From positions 62,001 to 126,000 of the forward strand of contig NZ_WPZY01000007.1 in assembly GCF_013031405.1 (NCBI RefSeq): a stretch of 64,000 nt of DNA. The letters run 5' to 3'. This DNA is from Ruegeria sp. HKCCD8929. GTDB lineage: Bacteria > Pseudomonadota > Alphaproteobacteria > Rhodobacterales > Rhodobacteraceae. Below the pieces are notes generated by a model. The model saw nothing but the letters and a program-made list of their open reading frames with translations. It was not told the origin of the DNA and searched no databases. The position numbers were made by a program, and so were the translations under genes. Positions 35,402 to 44,026 of the stretch are shown piece after piece (within the stretch, counting starts at the first letter, position 1; the number at the start of each line of letters is the position of its first letter).

Positions 35402-36580
35402 TCAGTAAATCTCGAACAATCCGGCCGCGCCCATGCCGCCGCCGATGCACATGGTAACGACACCCAGCTTCGCACCACGCCGCCGCCCTTCGCGCAGCAG
35501 ATGGCCGGTCATCCGGGCGCCGGTCATGCCAAACGGATGACCGATGGCAATCGAGCCGCCATTGACGTTGCAAATCTCGTCGTCGATCCCCAGCCGGTTG
35601 CGGCAGTACAAGGCCTGGCTGGCAAAGGCCTCGTTCAGCTCCCACAGGTCGATGTCGTCCACCTTCAGCCCGTGCCGCTCCAGCAGGCGCGGCACCGCAA
35701 AGACCGGGCCGATGCCCATCTCATCGGGCTCACATCCCGCCACGCAGAACCCCTTGAAGGCGCCCATCGGCTCAAGGCCCCGCTTTTCGGCCTCATCGCT
35801 GTCCATCAGAACCAGCGCCGCCGCGCCATCCGAAAGCTGGCTGGCATTGCCCGCCGTGATGAAATTGCCCTCGCCCCGCACCGGCTCCAGCCCGGCAAGT
35901 CCCTCGGGCGTGGTATTCGGGCGGTTACACTCATCGCGGTCGACCGTGACATCGCGCCCAGAGACCTCGCCGGTCTCCTTGTCCTTCACCGCCATGACGG
36001 TCTGCATTGGCACGATCTCGTCATCGAACGTGCCCGCCGCCTGCGCCGCCGCGATCCGCTGCTGTGAGCGCAGCCCGTATTCGTCCTGCTCCTCGCGGCT
36101 GATGCCATAGCGCTTGGCGACGATATCGGCCGTCTCGATCATCGCCATGTAGATCGCGGGCTTGTGCTCCAGTATCCAATCCTCGGGCGCGGGCCGCGTC
36201 TTGGGCTGCACCAAAGAGATACTCTCAACCCCGCCCGCCACGATCGGCCCCGCGCCGCCCCCGGTGATCGCCTGCGCCGCCAGCGCCACGGTCTGCAACC
36301 CCGACGAGCAGAACCGGTTCACCGTCATGCCTGAGGCTGTCACCGGCAGGCCCGCGCGAATGGCGATCTGCCGGGCGATATTGCTGCCGGTCTCGCCTTC
36401 GGGAAAGCCACAGCCAATGATGCAATCCTCGACCTCGGCCCCGTCCAGCCCGGCTCGTCCGACCGCCGCCTGCACCGCATGGCCGCCCATGGTCGCGCCA
36501 TGGGTGATGTTGAACGAGCCGCGAAAGGATTTGGCAAGGCCCGTCCGGGCAGCGGATACGATTACGGCCTGTTTCATCAT
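35402..36580 (-). CDS. Acetyl-CoA C-acyltransferase (thiolase)
   Basis: 392 residues. Nucleophile Cys in [14 protein letters not shown] (about 85-98), His in [16 protein letters not shown] (about 341-356) and the second Cys in [15 protein letters not shown] (about 373-387). Degradative thiolase of the beta-oxidation operon. Overlaps the start of the bifunctional enzyme's end by 4 bp. Confidence 0.95.
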   Translation of the reverse strand: MMKQAVIVSAARTGLAKSFRGSFNITHGATMGGHAVQAAVGRAGLDGAEVEDCIIGCGFPEGETGSNIARQIAIRAGLPVTASGMTVNRFCSSGLQTVALAAQAITGGGAGPIVAGGVESISLVQPKTRPAPEDWILEHKPAIYMAMIETADIVAKRYGISREEQDEYGLRSQQRIAAAQAAGTFDDEIVPMQTVMAVKDKETGEVSGRDVTVDRDECNRPNTTPEGLAGLEPVRGEGNFITAGNASQLSDGAAALVLMDSDEAEKRGLEPMGAFKGFCVAGCEPDEMGIGPVFAVPRLLERHGLKVDDIDLWELNEAFASQALYCRNRLGIDDEICNVNGGSIAIGHPFGMTGARMTGHLLREGRRRGAKLGVVTMCIGGGMGAAGLFEIY

Positions 36581-38673
36581 GCGGCGTCCTTGTTCAGATC
36601 ATCGAAAGTGCGGCCCTCGGCCACGAGTTGTTTCAGCAAAGGCGCGGGCTGCCAGAAATAGGCATCCTCTTCGGCCCAGGTCTCAATATCGACCAGCAGC
36701 CCGGGCAGCCCCTGCATATCCGCCCATTTCAGCGGCCCGCCGCGATAGCGCGGAAATCCGTAGCCGTAGAGCAGCGTCATATCCACATCGAGCGGACGCC
36801 GCGCGACCCCCTCGCCCACCACCTTGGCGGCCTCATTGACCATCGCCGCCATGTAGCGGCGGACAATCTCGGCATCGGTGAAGTCGCGCGGTGTGATCTC
36901 CTGCTCGGCCCGCTCCGCCTCGATCAGCGCCATCACCTCCGGGTTCGGCACACCCACCCGGCTGCCCGCCTCGTAGATGTAATAGCCCTTGCCTGTCTTC
37001 TGCCCGTAATGCCCCTGCTCGCACAGCTTGTCGGCATAGCTCGCATCGCGGGCACGCGGGTCCAGCCCCTCGGCCCGCCTGCGCTTGCGCACCGCCCAGC
37101 CGATATCCAGCCCGGCCAGATCCGCCACCGCAAACGGCCCCATGGCAAAGCCGAAATCGGTCAGCGCCGTGTCGATCTGATAGGGGCTGGCGCCATCCAG
37201 GATCATGTGATCGGCACAGGTGCGGTAGGTGCTCAGGATCCGGTTGCCGATGAACCCGTCGCAGACACCCGCCCGCACCGTGACCTTGCGCATCCGCTTG
37301 CCCAGCGACAGCCCGGTCGCCACCACGTCGGCCGCGGTGCTGTCCGGCACCACCACCTCCAGCAGCCGCATCACATGGGCCGGAGAGAAGAAGTGCAACC
37401 CGATCACATCCGCCGGTCGGCTGGTGACCAAGGCAATCTCGTTGATGTCCAGATACGAGGTGTTCGAGGCCAGCACCGCCCCCGGCTTGCAGGCCGCATC
37501 AAGCTGGGCAAAGACCTTCTTCTTGACCTCCATATCCTCGTAAACGGCCTCGATCACCATATCGACGCCCGACAGCTCGTAATACTCGGTGGCAAGCGTC
37601 AGCGCGGTCCCGACCATCTCGTCATACTGCGCCTGGGTCAGCTTGCCCCGTTTCACCGCGCCGCTCAGATTGTTCCCGATCCGGGCCTTGGCCGCCTGCG
37701 TCGCCTCCTGCGACATCTCCAGCAGAACCACCGGCAGGCCCGCCAGCAGCGCGGCGGTGGCAATCCCCGCCCCCATCGTGCCGCCCCCGATCACACCGAC
37801 AGTGTGCAGAACCCGTGGCTCAACGCCCTTGAGTTCCGGCAGCTTGCCCACCGCGCGCTCGGCAAAGAAGGCATGGATCAGCCCCTCGCGCTGGTCCGAG
37901 GCCATAAGCTCCATGAACAGCTCACGCTCCCGCCGCATCCCGGCGTCAAAGCTCTCGGCCTCACACGCCGCCTGCACGGCCCGCACAGCAGTCGCGGGCG
38001 AGATCTGACCCCGCCCCTTTTTCAGCACCTGCTCATAGACCGCATCGAAATCCACGGGCGCGGGGGCAGCCATCTCACTGACCGGTCGGCGCGCCGCACC
38101 GCTGTCCAGCAGCTCGGCCACGTAGGCCAGCCCGACTTCACGCGGATCGCCTTCCTCGACCTTGTCGATGATCCCCAGCTTCAGCGCCTCGTCCGCCCGC
38201 ACATGCCGCCCGCTGGTGATCAGGTCCAGCGCGGCCTCAACCCCCGTCACGCGCGGCAATCGCTGGGTACCACCAGCGCCGGGCAGGATGCCCAGATGCA
38301 CCTCGGGCAGACCGACCTGCGCCGACGGCAGCGCGATCCGGTAATGGGTGGACAGCGCCACCTCCAACCCGCCGCCCAAAGCGGTGCCGTGAATGGCCGA
38401 GACCACCAGCAGCGGCGAGGCCTCGATCCGCGCGCAAAGCTCGGGCAGCCACGGATCCTGCGGCGGCTTGCCGAACTCGCGAATATCGGCCCCGGCAAAA
38501 TAGGTCCGGCCCTGACCGTAGATCAGCACCGCCTTCGCGCCCTCTTCCTCTGCCCGCTCGATCCCGGCCAGCAGCCCCCGGCGCACATCGACGCCCAGCG
38601 CGTTGACCGGCGGGTTGTTGGCCGCCAGCACGGCAATATCCCCGACCCGTTCGTATTCTACAGCCTCGGACAT
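36577..38673 (-). CDS. Bifunctional enoyl-CoA hydratase / 3-hydroxyacyl-CoA dehydrogenase (FadJ/PimF-like)
   Basis: 698 residues from the ATG at 38673, chosen for its GGAGG ribosome site and family start; reading further upstream gives only unrelated sequence. Crotonase domain at about 1-190 ([14 protein letters not shown], then [19 protein letters not shown] with both catalytic Glu regions). NAD-binding domain from about 295 ([20 protein letters not shown]) and dehydrogenase C-domains with [15 protein letters not shown]. First gene of the operon, with hydration and oxidation on one chain. Confidence 0.95.
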   Translation of the reverse strand: MSEAVEYERVGDIAVLAANNPPVNALGVDVRRGLLAGIERAEEEGAKAVLIYGQGRTYFAGADIREFGKPPQDPWLPELCARIEASPLLVVSAIHGTALGGGLEVALSTHYRIALPSAQVGLPEVHLGILPGAGGTQRLPRVTGVEAALDLITSGRHVRADEALKLGIIDKVEEGDPREVGLAYVAELLDSGAARRPVSEMAAPAPVDFDAVYEQVLKKGRGQISPATAVRAVQAACEAESFDAGMRRERELFMELMASDQREGLIHAFFAERAVGKLPELKGVEPRVLHTVGVIGGGTMGAGIATAALLAGLPVVLLEMSQEATQAAKARIGNNLSGAVKRGKLTQAQYDEMVGTALTLATEYYELSGVDMVIEAVYEDMEVKKKVFAQLDAACKPGAVLASNTSYLDINEIALVTSRPADVIGLHFFSPAHVMRLLEVVVPDSTAADVVATGLSLGKRMRKVTVRAGVCDGFIGNRILSTYRTCADHMILDGASPYQIDTALTDFGFAMGPFAVADLAGLDIGWAVRKRRRAEGLDPRARDASYADKLCEQGHYGQKTGKGYYIYEAGSRVGVPNPEVMALIEAERAEQEITPRDFTDAEIVRRYMAAMVNEAAKVVGEGVARRPLDVDMTLLYGYGFPRYRGGPLKWADMQGLPGLLVDIETWAEEDAYFWQPAPLLKQLVAEGRTFDDLNKDAA

Positions 38674-38964
38674 GCGGCCTCTCCTCCCCTGTCTGCCGGG
38701 CGGCGTTGCGACTCGCCCGCTCTCCCATGTTGCAGAGACTAGCCTCCGACCGGGCGGCGGCGCGGAAAACCTTGCGTCACACCCCGATCGCCGGCGGGTG
38801 TCATGCCTGCAGCGGATTTCTGTTTCCCCGCAAGGGTGGTTTGGCTGGCAGATGAGATCAAGCGGAATCGGGGCACGCAGACCCGGTCGGCAACACTTGC
38901 ACCCACCTTTCCGGGGCCGCCATATGCCGATAGGTTCAGACGTCCCGACACCAAGGCACGCCAC

Positions 38965-39696
38965 ATGCATCTTGCGATCCTGATGACCAATACCGACGAA
39001 AGCGCGTTTGCGCAGGCGCACCCACAGGATGGTGAGACCTTCACCGAGCTGATCCGCCTTGCCCGCCCGGATTGGAGCGCGGAGGTGTTTTCGGTCAAGG
39101 ACGGGATCTTTCCCGACGACATGGCGCGGTTCGACGGGGCGATGATCACCGGCAGCCCGGCCTCGGTGCGCAGCGGCGAGGGCTGGGTGGAACGACTGTT
39201 CGGCCTGATCCGCGACATGGAACAGGCACGGCAGCCGCTCTTCGGCGCCTGTTTCGGGCATCAGGCAATCGCGGTCGCGCTGGGGGGCAAGGTGGACTGG
39301 AACCCAGGCGGCTGGGTACACGGGCTGACCCGCAACCACTTGCTGGCCCGCCCCGGCTGGGCCCGCGACCTGCCAGATGTGATCCGGCTTCATGGCTGCC
39401 ACAGCGAGCAGGTGACGGTCTTGCCCGAGAATGCACTGAACCTGACCCGCTCCACCGCCTGCGCCACCACCGGTTTCGCCATCGGCCATCACATCTACAC
39501 CACGCAGCACCACCCCGAGATGGAGCCGGGCTTTGTCAGGGCTCTGACCGAAGAAATGGCCGACACGCTGGGCCCCGAGGCCTGCCGGGCTGCCCTGGCA
39601 TCGCTCAAGGACCCCGCCGATCAAAAGGCATATGCCGAAAGCATCGCACGTTTTTTTGAACAGGCCCGGCACCACCACCGGGACCAAGGCGTTTGA
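38965..39696 (+). CDS. Type 1 glutamine amidotransferase-like protein
   Basis: 243 residues from the ATG at 38965. Class I GATase triad: Cys in PLFGACFGHQAIAVALGG (about 92-109), His and Glu in YTTQHHPEMEPGF (about 184-196). Stand-alone members of this family resemble GMP synthase amidotransferase domains, and many are gamma-glutamyl hydrolases of small amines. The last codons and stop lie inside the first hairpin of the triple-hairpin repeat, so the C-terminus HHHRDQGV is partly repeat-derived. Confidence 0.85.
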   Translation: MHLAILMTNTDESAFAQAHPQDGETFTELIRLARPDWSAEVFSVKDGIFPDDMARFDGAMITGSPASVRSGEGWVERLFGLIRDMEQARQPLFGACFGHQAIAVALGGKVDWNPGGWVHGLTRNHLLARPGWARDLPDVIRLHGCHSEQVTVLPENALNLTRSTACATTGFAIGHHIYTTQHHPEMEPGFVRALTEEMADTLGPEACRAALASLKDPADQKAYAESIARFFEQARHHHRDQGV

Positions 39697-39746
39697 AAAC
39701 GCCTTGAAGCGGTTTGCAAACCGCTTAAGCCGCTTGCAAGCGGCTT
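39685..39746. repeat. Triple-hairpin repeat, copy B
   Basis: Same three hairpins as 15405-15466. Stem arms are identical over the 62 bp and the only three differences are in the loops. The amidotransferase stop codon (39694-39696) is within hairpin 1 (39685-39706). Hairpins 2 and 3 occupy 39707-39726 and 39727-39746. The next gene starts 130 bp downstream on the same strand. Confidence 0.85.
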
Positions 39747-39876
39747 GGCCCGCCGGTGGAGAGGCGCTCACCTCACTCTTAGGTGATTGACTTTGTTGCA
39801 ATTGTGCTAGGCTCCTTCCGAGGCACGGCGGACCCGAGCCCGCCGCAGCCGTCGATCAGCAACAGGGAGCGATGCA

Positions 39877-40695
39877 ATGTGCGATATCTGCGTTATGAAT
39901 GCCGTCAAGGACCGGATGCTGTCCCGCAGGTCTTTCTTCAAGGCCGGTGCAGCCGTGGCGGCCGGTGCGGCGTTGGGGTCGGCCACCACGACGCCGGCCA
40001 TGGCCATGGGCCACGGCAATGTCACCGATATGACGCATGTCTATGACGCCGATTTCCCCACCTATTTCGGCGCGCCCGGAATCGAGATGACCCAGGGCTT
40101 CAACTTCAGGGACAACGGCTTCAACCTGTTCAATCTCGCCGTCAACGAACATACCGGCACCCATATCGACGCACCGCTGCATTTCTCTGCCGACGGCCAG
40201 TCAGTGGACGAGATCCCGGTGTCGAACCTGGTCTGCCCGCTCTGCGTGGTGCATATCCACGAAAAGGCCGCGGCGGATGCCGACGCGCAGGTCACGCCGG
40301 ACGACCTCAAGGCCTGGATCGACACCAACGGCCCGATCCCCGACGGCGCCTGCGTCGCCATGCATTCGGGCTGGGGCAGCAAGACCGGCGGCGACGGTTA
40401 TCGCAATGTCGATGGCGAGGGGAAGATGCACTTCCCCGGCTTCCACGTCGAGGCCGCGCAGATGCTGATCGAAGAGACCGGCGCGGTGGCGATTGCGGTG
40501 GACACCCTGTCGCTGGATCACGGCCCGTCGGCGGATTTCGCCACCCACTATGCCTGGCTGCCCACCAACCGTTACGGGATCGAGAACCTGGCCAATCTCG
40601 ATCAGGTGCCCGCCAGCGGCGCCACGCTGGTCGTCGGCGCGCCGGTTCATCGCGGCGGCTCGGGCGGGCCGGCCCGCATCTTCGCGATGGTGTAG
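39877..40695 (+). CDS. Cyclase family protein (kynurenine-formamidase-like), Tat-exported
   Basis: 272 residues. Twin-arginine signal SRRSFFKAGAAVAAGAALGS (residues 17-36), cut after AMA near 44, so periplasmic and folded before export. Metal-binding motif VNEHTGTHIDAPLHF (about 89-103) is the HxGTHxDxPxH of the putative cyclase family, which hydrolyses amides or lactones. Followed 2 bp later by an AhpD-like gene, so the two are co-transcribed. Substrate unknown. Confidence 0.88.
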   Translation: MCDICVMNAVKDRMLSRRSFFKAGAAVAAGAALGSATTTPAMAMGHGNVTDMTHVYDADFPTYFGAPGIEMTQGFNFRDNGFNLFNLAVNEHTGTHIDAPLHFSADGQSVDEIPVSNLVCPLCVVHIHEKAAADADAQVTPDDLKAWIDTNGPIPDGACVAMHSGWGSKTGGDGYRNVDGEGKMHFPGFHVEAAQMLIEETGAVAIAVDTLSLDHGPSADFATHYAWLPTNRYGIENLANLDQVPASGATLVVGAPVHRGGSGGPARIFAMV

Positions 40696-40697
40696 GC

Positions 40698-41093
40698 ATG
40701 GCAACGGTTTCCCTGTTGTCCGACAACGAGGTCAGCGCCGAGGCGCTGGCCGTTTTCGACGACATCCGGGCGGTGCGCGGCACAGATTACGTGAACAACT
40801 TCTGGCGCGCGCTGGCCCACGATCCCGCCCTGCTGCGCGCCACGTGGGAGCGGCTCAAGGTGGTCATGGCCCCCGGCGCGCTGGACCCGCTGGTCAAGGA
40901 GATGCTCTATATCGCCGTCTCCAGCGCCAATGGCTGCGACTATTGCGTTCACTCCCATTCGGCGGCAGCGCGTGCCAAAGGCATGACGGACGAGATGTAT
41001 GGCGAGTTGCTGGCCGTGATTGGCATGGCCTCACAGACCAATGCGCTGGCAAACTCACTGCAGGTGCCGGTGGACGAGGCGTTCACGGCCTGA
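40698..41093 (+). CDS. Carboxymuconolactone decarboxylase family protein (AhpD-like)
   Basis: 131 residues. The redox/proton-relay motif NGCDYCVHSHSAAARAKG (about 74-91) has the CxxCxxxH of AhpD-type alkylhydroperoxidases. Small helical protein, usually oligomeric, reducing peroxides or acting as a radical/peroxide sink. Starts 2 bp after the cyclase stop. Confidence 0.9.
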   Translation: MATVSLLSDNEVSAEALAVFDDIRAVRGTDYVNNFWRALAHDPALLRATWERLKVVMAPGALDPLVKEMLYIAVSSANGCDYCVHSHSAAARAKGMTDEMYGELLAVIGMASQTNALANSLQVPVDEAFTA

Positions 41094-41112
41094 CCTCTGC
41101 CGAAACAAGTCC

Positions 41113-41140
41113 CGGCCGTGCCTCCGCTCCGGCACGGCCG
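41113..41140 (+). terminator. Hairpin after the AhpD-like gene
   Basis: Perfect 10-bp stem CGGCCGTGCC/GGCACGGCCG with an 8-nt loop, 20 bp after the stop. No U-tract follows, so it is a terminator-like or 3'-stabilising hairpin rather than a canonical intrinsic terminator. Confidence 0.5.
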
Positions 41141-41276
41141 AACCAATCCAAACACACATTTCCGTCGCAGATTTGCACTCAGCGCACAGCGGCTATTCCG
41201 TCTGTTGTCTGGCTCCCGCAGTCCGCGCGGCATAGATCACGCGGGAACGAAAACCCGCAGACGGGACGGCATTGCC

Positions 41277-41495
41277 ATGGCACATTCAACCGCACAGCAC
41301 TCCTCATTCCACGGCCTCTTCGCCGCCGTGGCCGATATCTTCAGCGGCATCTTCGATGCGCTGGTCCGCATCGGCGAGGCCAACTCCAAAGTCCGCCAGA
41401 TCGAGGCGCTGGCGGCGCTCAGCGATGAAGACCTCGCCGCACGCGGCATCGCGCGCGAGGATATCATCCGCCACGTCCTGTCCGACGTCGCGTGA
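41277..41495 (+). CDS. DUF1127-type small protein
   Basis: 72 residues from the ATG at 41277. The C-terminal LSDEDLAARGIAREDIIRHV is the DUF1127 core (L-x-D-L-x-D(R)G-I-x-R-x-D/E-I). The N-terminal half is hydrophobic and aromatic (FHGLFAAVADIFSGIFDALV), which suits membrane or RNA-partner contact. DUF1127 proteins in alphaproteobacteria influence RNA turnover and phosphate or stress responses. Monocistronic, convergent with the aminotransferase gene. Confidence 0.72.
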   Translation: MAHSTAQHSSFHGLFAAVADIFSGIFDALVRIGEANSKVRQIEALAALSDEDLAARGIAREDIIRHVLSDVA

Positions 41496-41514
41496 CCGGC
41501 ACAGCGGGGAGGCT

Positions 41515-42795
41515 CTACATCCCCGCCACCGCCTCAGCCGCCTTGGCATAGGCCCGCTCGCACAGTTCGAAATCCGCCTCGGTCAACGCGAGCGACGGAT
41601 AGGTCTTGGCCGGCGACTTGAACATCCCGTTCTGCATCAGCATCGCGTTGAACCGGCCCGTGCGCTCCCCGTCCGAGCGGAACACATCGCGATAGTCGCG
41701 AATATCTGTGTCGGCAAAGACGATCTCGAACAGGGTCGGATCGCCAACGATGCGATGCGCGATGCCGTGCGCGTCCAGCGCCGCCCCTGCCATCTCCATC
41801 AGCCGCCGCCCGTTGGCGCGCAACTTGTCATACTGCCCCTCGCGGCGCAGCACCTCCATGGTCTTGAGCCCCGCCACCGCGGCCACCGGATTGCCCGACA
41901 GCGTGCCAAGCTGCATCAGCCATCTCTCGGATCCCACGGCACCCTTGTCGAAATGCGCCATAATATCGGCCTTGCCCGCAATCGCGGCCAGCGGGAAGCC
42001 GCCGCCGATGATCTTGCCCAGCGTGGCGATGTCGGGCGTCACACCATAGAGCTCCTGCGCGCCGCCATAGGCAAAGCGGAACCCGGTCACCACCTCGTCA
42101 AAAATCAGCACGATGCCGTATTTGTCAGCCTCCTCGCGCAGCAATTGCAGGAAACCGGGCGCGGGCGGAATGATCCGTTGCAACGGCTCGACGATGATCG
42201 CGGCCACCTGCTCGCCATGCTCGGCCAGCAGCGAGCGGATGTAGTCCGGATCGTTGAACGGCGCGATCAGCATCTCGGCACGGACGCTTTCGGGGATACC
42301 CGCACTGTCCGGCACCGCCTGCGGGAAGTTGACCATCCTGGCGGGCGCAAGGCTCATCTGCGCCTCGGCGCTCATGCCGTGATAACCGCCTTCGAACTTC
42401 ACGATCCGGTCGCGGCCCGTATAGGCGCGGGCCAGCCGGATCGCGTACATGTCCGCCTCACCGCCGGAGGAGACATAACGGATCTGATCGGCACAGGGGA
42501 CGGCGGAACAGATCTCTTCGGCCAGTTCGACCGCACGCGCATTGTTGGTGAAGAACGTCATGCCCTTGGGCAGTTGCTCGGCAACCGCTTCCATCACCTC
42601 GGGATGACCATGACCCAGCAGCATTGGGCCGGACCCAATCAGGAAGTCGACATACTCCTTGCCGTCCTCGTCCCAGACCCGGCTGCCCTTGCCCTCGCGG
42701 ATGAATTTCGACGGATCGAAATTGCCCAGGCCGCCGCCGGGCAGCACGGATTTGGCCCGTTCGATCCAGTCGGCCTGACTGAGTGTGGTGAGCAT
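41515..42795 (-). CDS. Class III aminotransferase (glutamate-1-semialdehyde aminomutase-like)
   Basis: 426 residues, PLP-dependent. RYVSSGGEADMYAIRLARAY (about 105-124), FEGGYHGMSAEAQ, LIFDEVVTGFRFAYGG (about 222-237, PLP Asp) and LGKIIGGGFPLAAIAGKADI (about 250-269, Schiff-base Lys). Acts on an omega-amino acid or GABA-like compound. Last gene of the dddQ/enolase operon, 9 bp after the preceding gene. The haem-pathway hemL role is unlikely given this context. Confidence 0.88.
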   Translation of the reverse strand: MLTTLSQADWIERAKSVLPGGGLGNFDPSKFIREGKGSRVWDEDGKEYVDFLIGSGPMLLGHGHPEVMEAVAEQLPKGMTFFTNNARAVELAEEICSAVPCADQIRYVSSGGEADMYAIRLARAYTGRDRIVKFEGGYHGMSAEAQMSLAPARMVNFPQAVPDSAGIPESVRAEMLIAPFNDPDYIRSLLAEHGEQVAAIIVEPLQRIIPPAPGFLQLLREEADKYGIVLIFDEVVTGFRFAYGGAQELYGVTPDIATLGKIIGGGFPLAAIAGKADIMAHFDKGAVGSERWLMQLGTLSGNPVAAVAGLKTMEVLRREGQYDKLRANGRRLMEMAGAALDAHGIAHRIVGDPTLFEIVFADTDIRDYRDVFRSDGERTGRFNAMLMQNGMFKSPAKTYPSLALTEADFELCERAYAKAAEAVAGM

Positions 42796-42804
42796 GATGG
42801 CCTC

Positions 42805-43908
42805 CTATTCCAAAACCAGATCGGGTTCGCCGAGCGAAGCGCGGTCGGGCGCCACGCCCAGACCGGCCCCTTCGGGCGGCGCGATACGTCCAGCCTTGCG
42901 CACCGGTCCTTCCGGCGCAAGCCGGGGCGCAACATAGCCGGACAGGTCACAGACATTCATCAGCCGGGCGGGATCGGTGCTGGCACCCAGATGCAGCAAC
43001 GCGGCCGTGGTGATGTCCGAGCCCCAGGTGTCCTCGACACACATCTTTGCGCCCAGATGCAGGCACAGATCGCGGGCCCGCCGCGCCGGAGAAAGCCCGC
43101 CGAATTTCGACAACTTCACCGCCACCGCATCCATGCAGCCCTGCGCATGACCCGCCAACAGGCTTGCCGTGTCATGGGCGCTTTCATCCAGCTTCATCGG
43201 CAGGCCCGTCGCGGCCCGCACGCGGGCGCAATCCTCGATCGTGGCGCAAGGCTGTTCCAGCATCACGTCCAGATCCGCTACCGCGCGGCCCACGCGGGTG
43301 GCATCGAGTGAGGTCGTGCCGCAGTTCCAGTCGCCGTAGACCAGCGGGCCGTCGCCCACCGCCTCGCGCACCAGCCGCAGCCGCGCCGCATCGACCTGCC
43401 AGTCACTATCCGCGCCCAGCTTGACCTGGAACTGGGTGATCCCCTGTGCTTGTGCCTCGCGTGCGATGCGCGCCATATCGTCCGGCGCGATGCAGGTGAT
43501 CGAGTGATAGAGCGGCATGTCCCGCGCCTGCCGTCCGCCGAGCAGAGCATAAAGCGGCAGACCCGCCACCTGCCCTGTCAGATCCCAGAGCGCGATATCG
43601 ACCGCCGATTTAGCATAGACATGCCCGTGCAAATGACGGTCCAGCCGGGCCATCAGCGCCTCGGGCCCCACCGGCTCGGCGCCCAGCAGCACCGGCGCCA
43701 TCTCGGTCACTGCCGGGGCCACGCCGCGGGCGTAGGCGGGCAGGTAATGCGGGATCGGGCAAACTTCGCCCCAGCCGGTCAGGCCAGTGTTGGTCTCGAG
43801 CGCCAGCACCACCGTTTCGACCGTGTCGCAGGTCTTACCATCGGCCATGTAGTAAGCCTGATGGCTGGTCAACGGCACGTGCCAGATCGAGATGCGGGTG
43901 AGCTTCAT
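42805..43908 (-). CDS. Mandelate racemase / muconate lactonizing enzyme family protein (first copy)
   Basis: 367 residues from the ATG at 43908. Enolase superfamily: base Lys in FQVKLGADSDWQ (about 163-174), metal ligands Asp in VYGDWN, Glu in LEQPC and Asp/Glu in KLDES, and second Lys in VAVKLSKFGG. Two opposing lysines allow epimerisation, racemisation or dehydration of an alpha-proton substrate. Shares the C-terminal GLGVAPDRASLGEP with the other two copies. Substrate unknown; an amino acid or betaine derivative is most likely. Confidence 0.88.
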   Translation of the reverse strand: MKLTRISIWHVPLTSHQAYYMADGKTCDTVETVVLALETNTGLTGWGEVCPIPHYLPAYARGVAPAVTEMAPVLLGAEPVGPEALMARLDRHLHGHVYAKSAVDIALWDLTGQVAGLPLYALLGGRQARDMPLYHSITCIAPDDMARIAREAQAQGITQFQVKLGADSDWQVDAARLRLVREAVGDGPLVYGDWNCGTTSLDATRVGRAVADLDVMLEQPCATIEDCARVRAATGLPMKLDESAHDTASLLAGHAQGCMDAVAVKLSKFGGLSPARRARDLCLHLGAKMCVEDTWGSDITTAALLHLGASTDPARLMNVCDLSGYVAPRLAPEGPVRKAGRIAPPEGAGLGVAPDRASLGEPDLVLE

Positions 43909-43930
43909 GTTCGCCCCCCGCAGGTTCTGC

Positions 43931-44025
43931 GCCGCGCATTGCGCGTCGCTGGGGGGAAGGGGGACTTCGCCCCCCTCTTGGCCTGCGGCCAATTCACCCC
44001 CCACCGTATTTGGAACGAGAAGAAG
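43931..44025. repeat. Roseobacter-type intergenic repeat, copy 1 (GGGGG/CCCCC hairpin, GTATTT tail)
   Basis: Between two minus-strand enolase genes. Modules are GCCGCGCATTGCGCGTC (43931-43947), a GGGGG-ACTTCG-CCCCC hairpin, TTGGCC-TGC-GGCCAA, and a tail GTATTTGGAACGAGAAGAAG (44006-44025) just next to the stop codon of the 44027 gene. The same modules recur at 48206-48266. Confidence 0.65.
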
Positions 44026-44026
44026 A

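Noticed and set aside
34091..38742. Two plus-strand open frames of about 650-700 codons opposite the dehydrogenase and FadJ-like genes
   Set aside because: They mirror well-conserved minus-strand enzymes, have His/Arg/Gln-rich composition without motifs, and lack ribosome sites.
36577..39801. One 1074-codon protein combining FadJ-like enzyme and an N-terminal extension
   Set aside because: Sequence upstream of 38673 has no homology pattern and overlaps the amidotransferase gene and a repeat. The ATG at 38673 has GGAGG and the family start.
41515..42795. Aminotransferase as hemL (glutamate-1-semialdehyde aminomutase)
   Set aside because: Fold matches, but the gene is in a catabolic operon and hemL would be expected elsewhere as housekeeping. 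Substrate left open.
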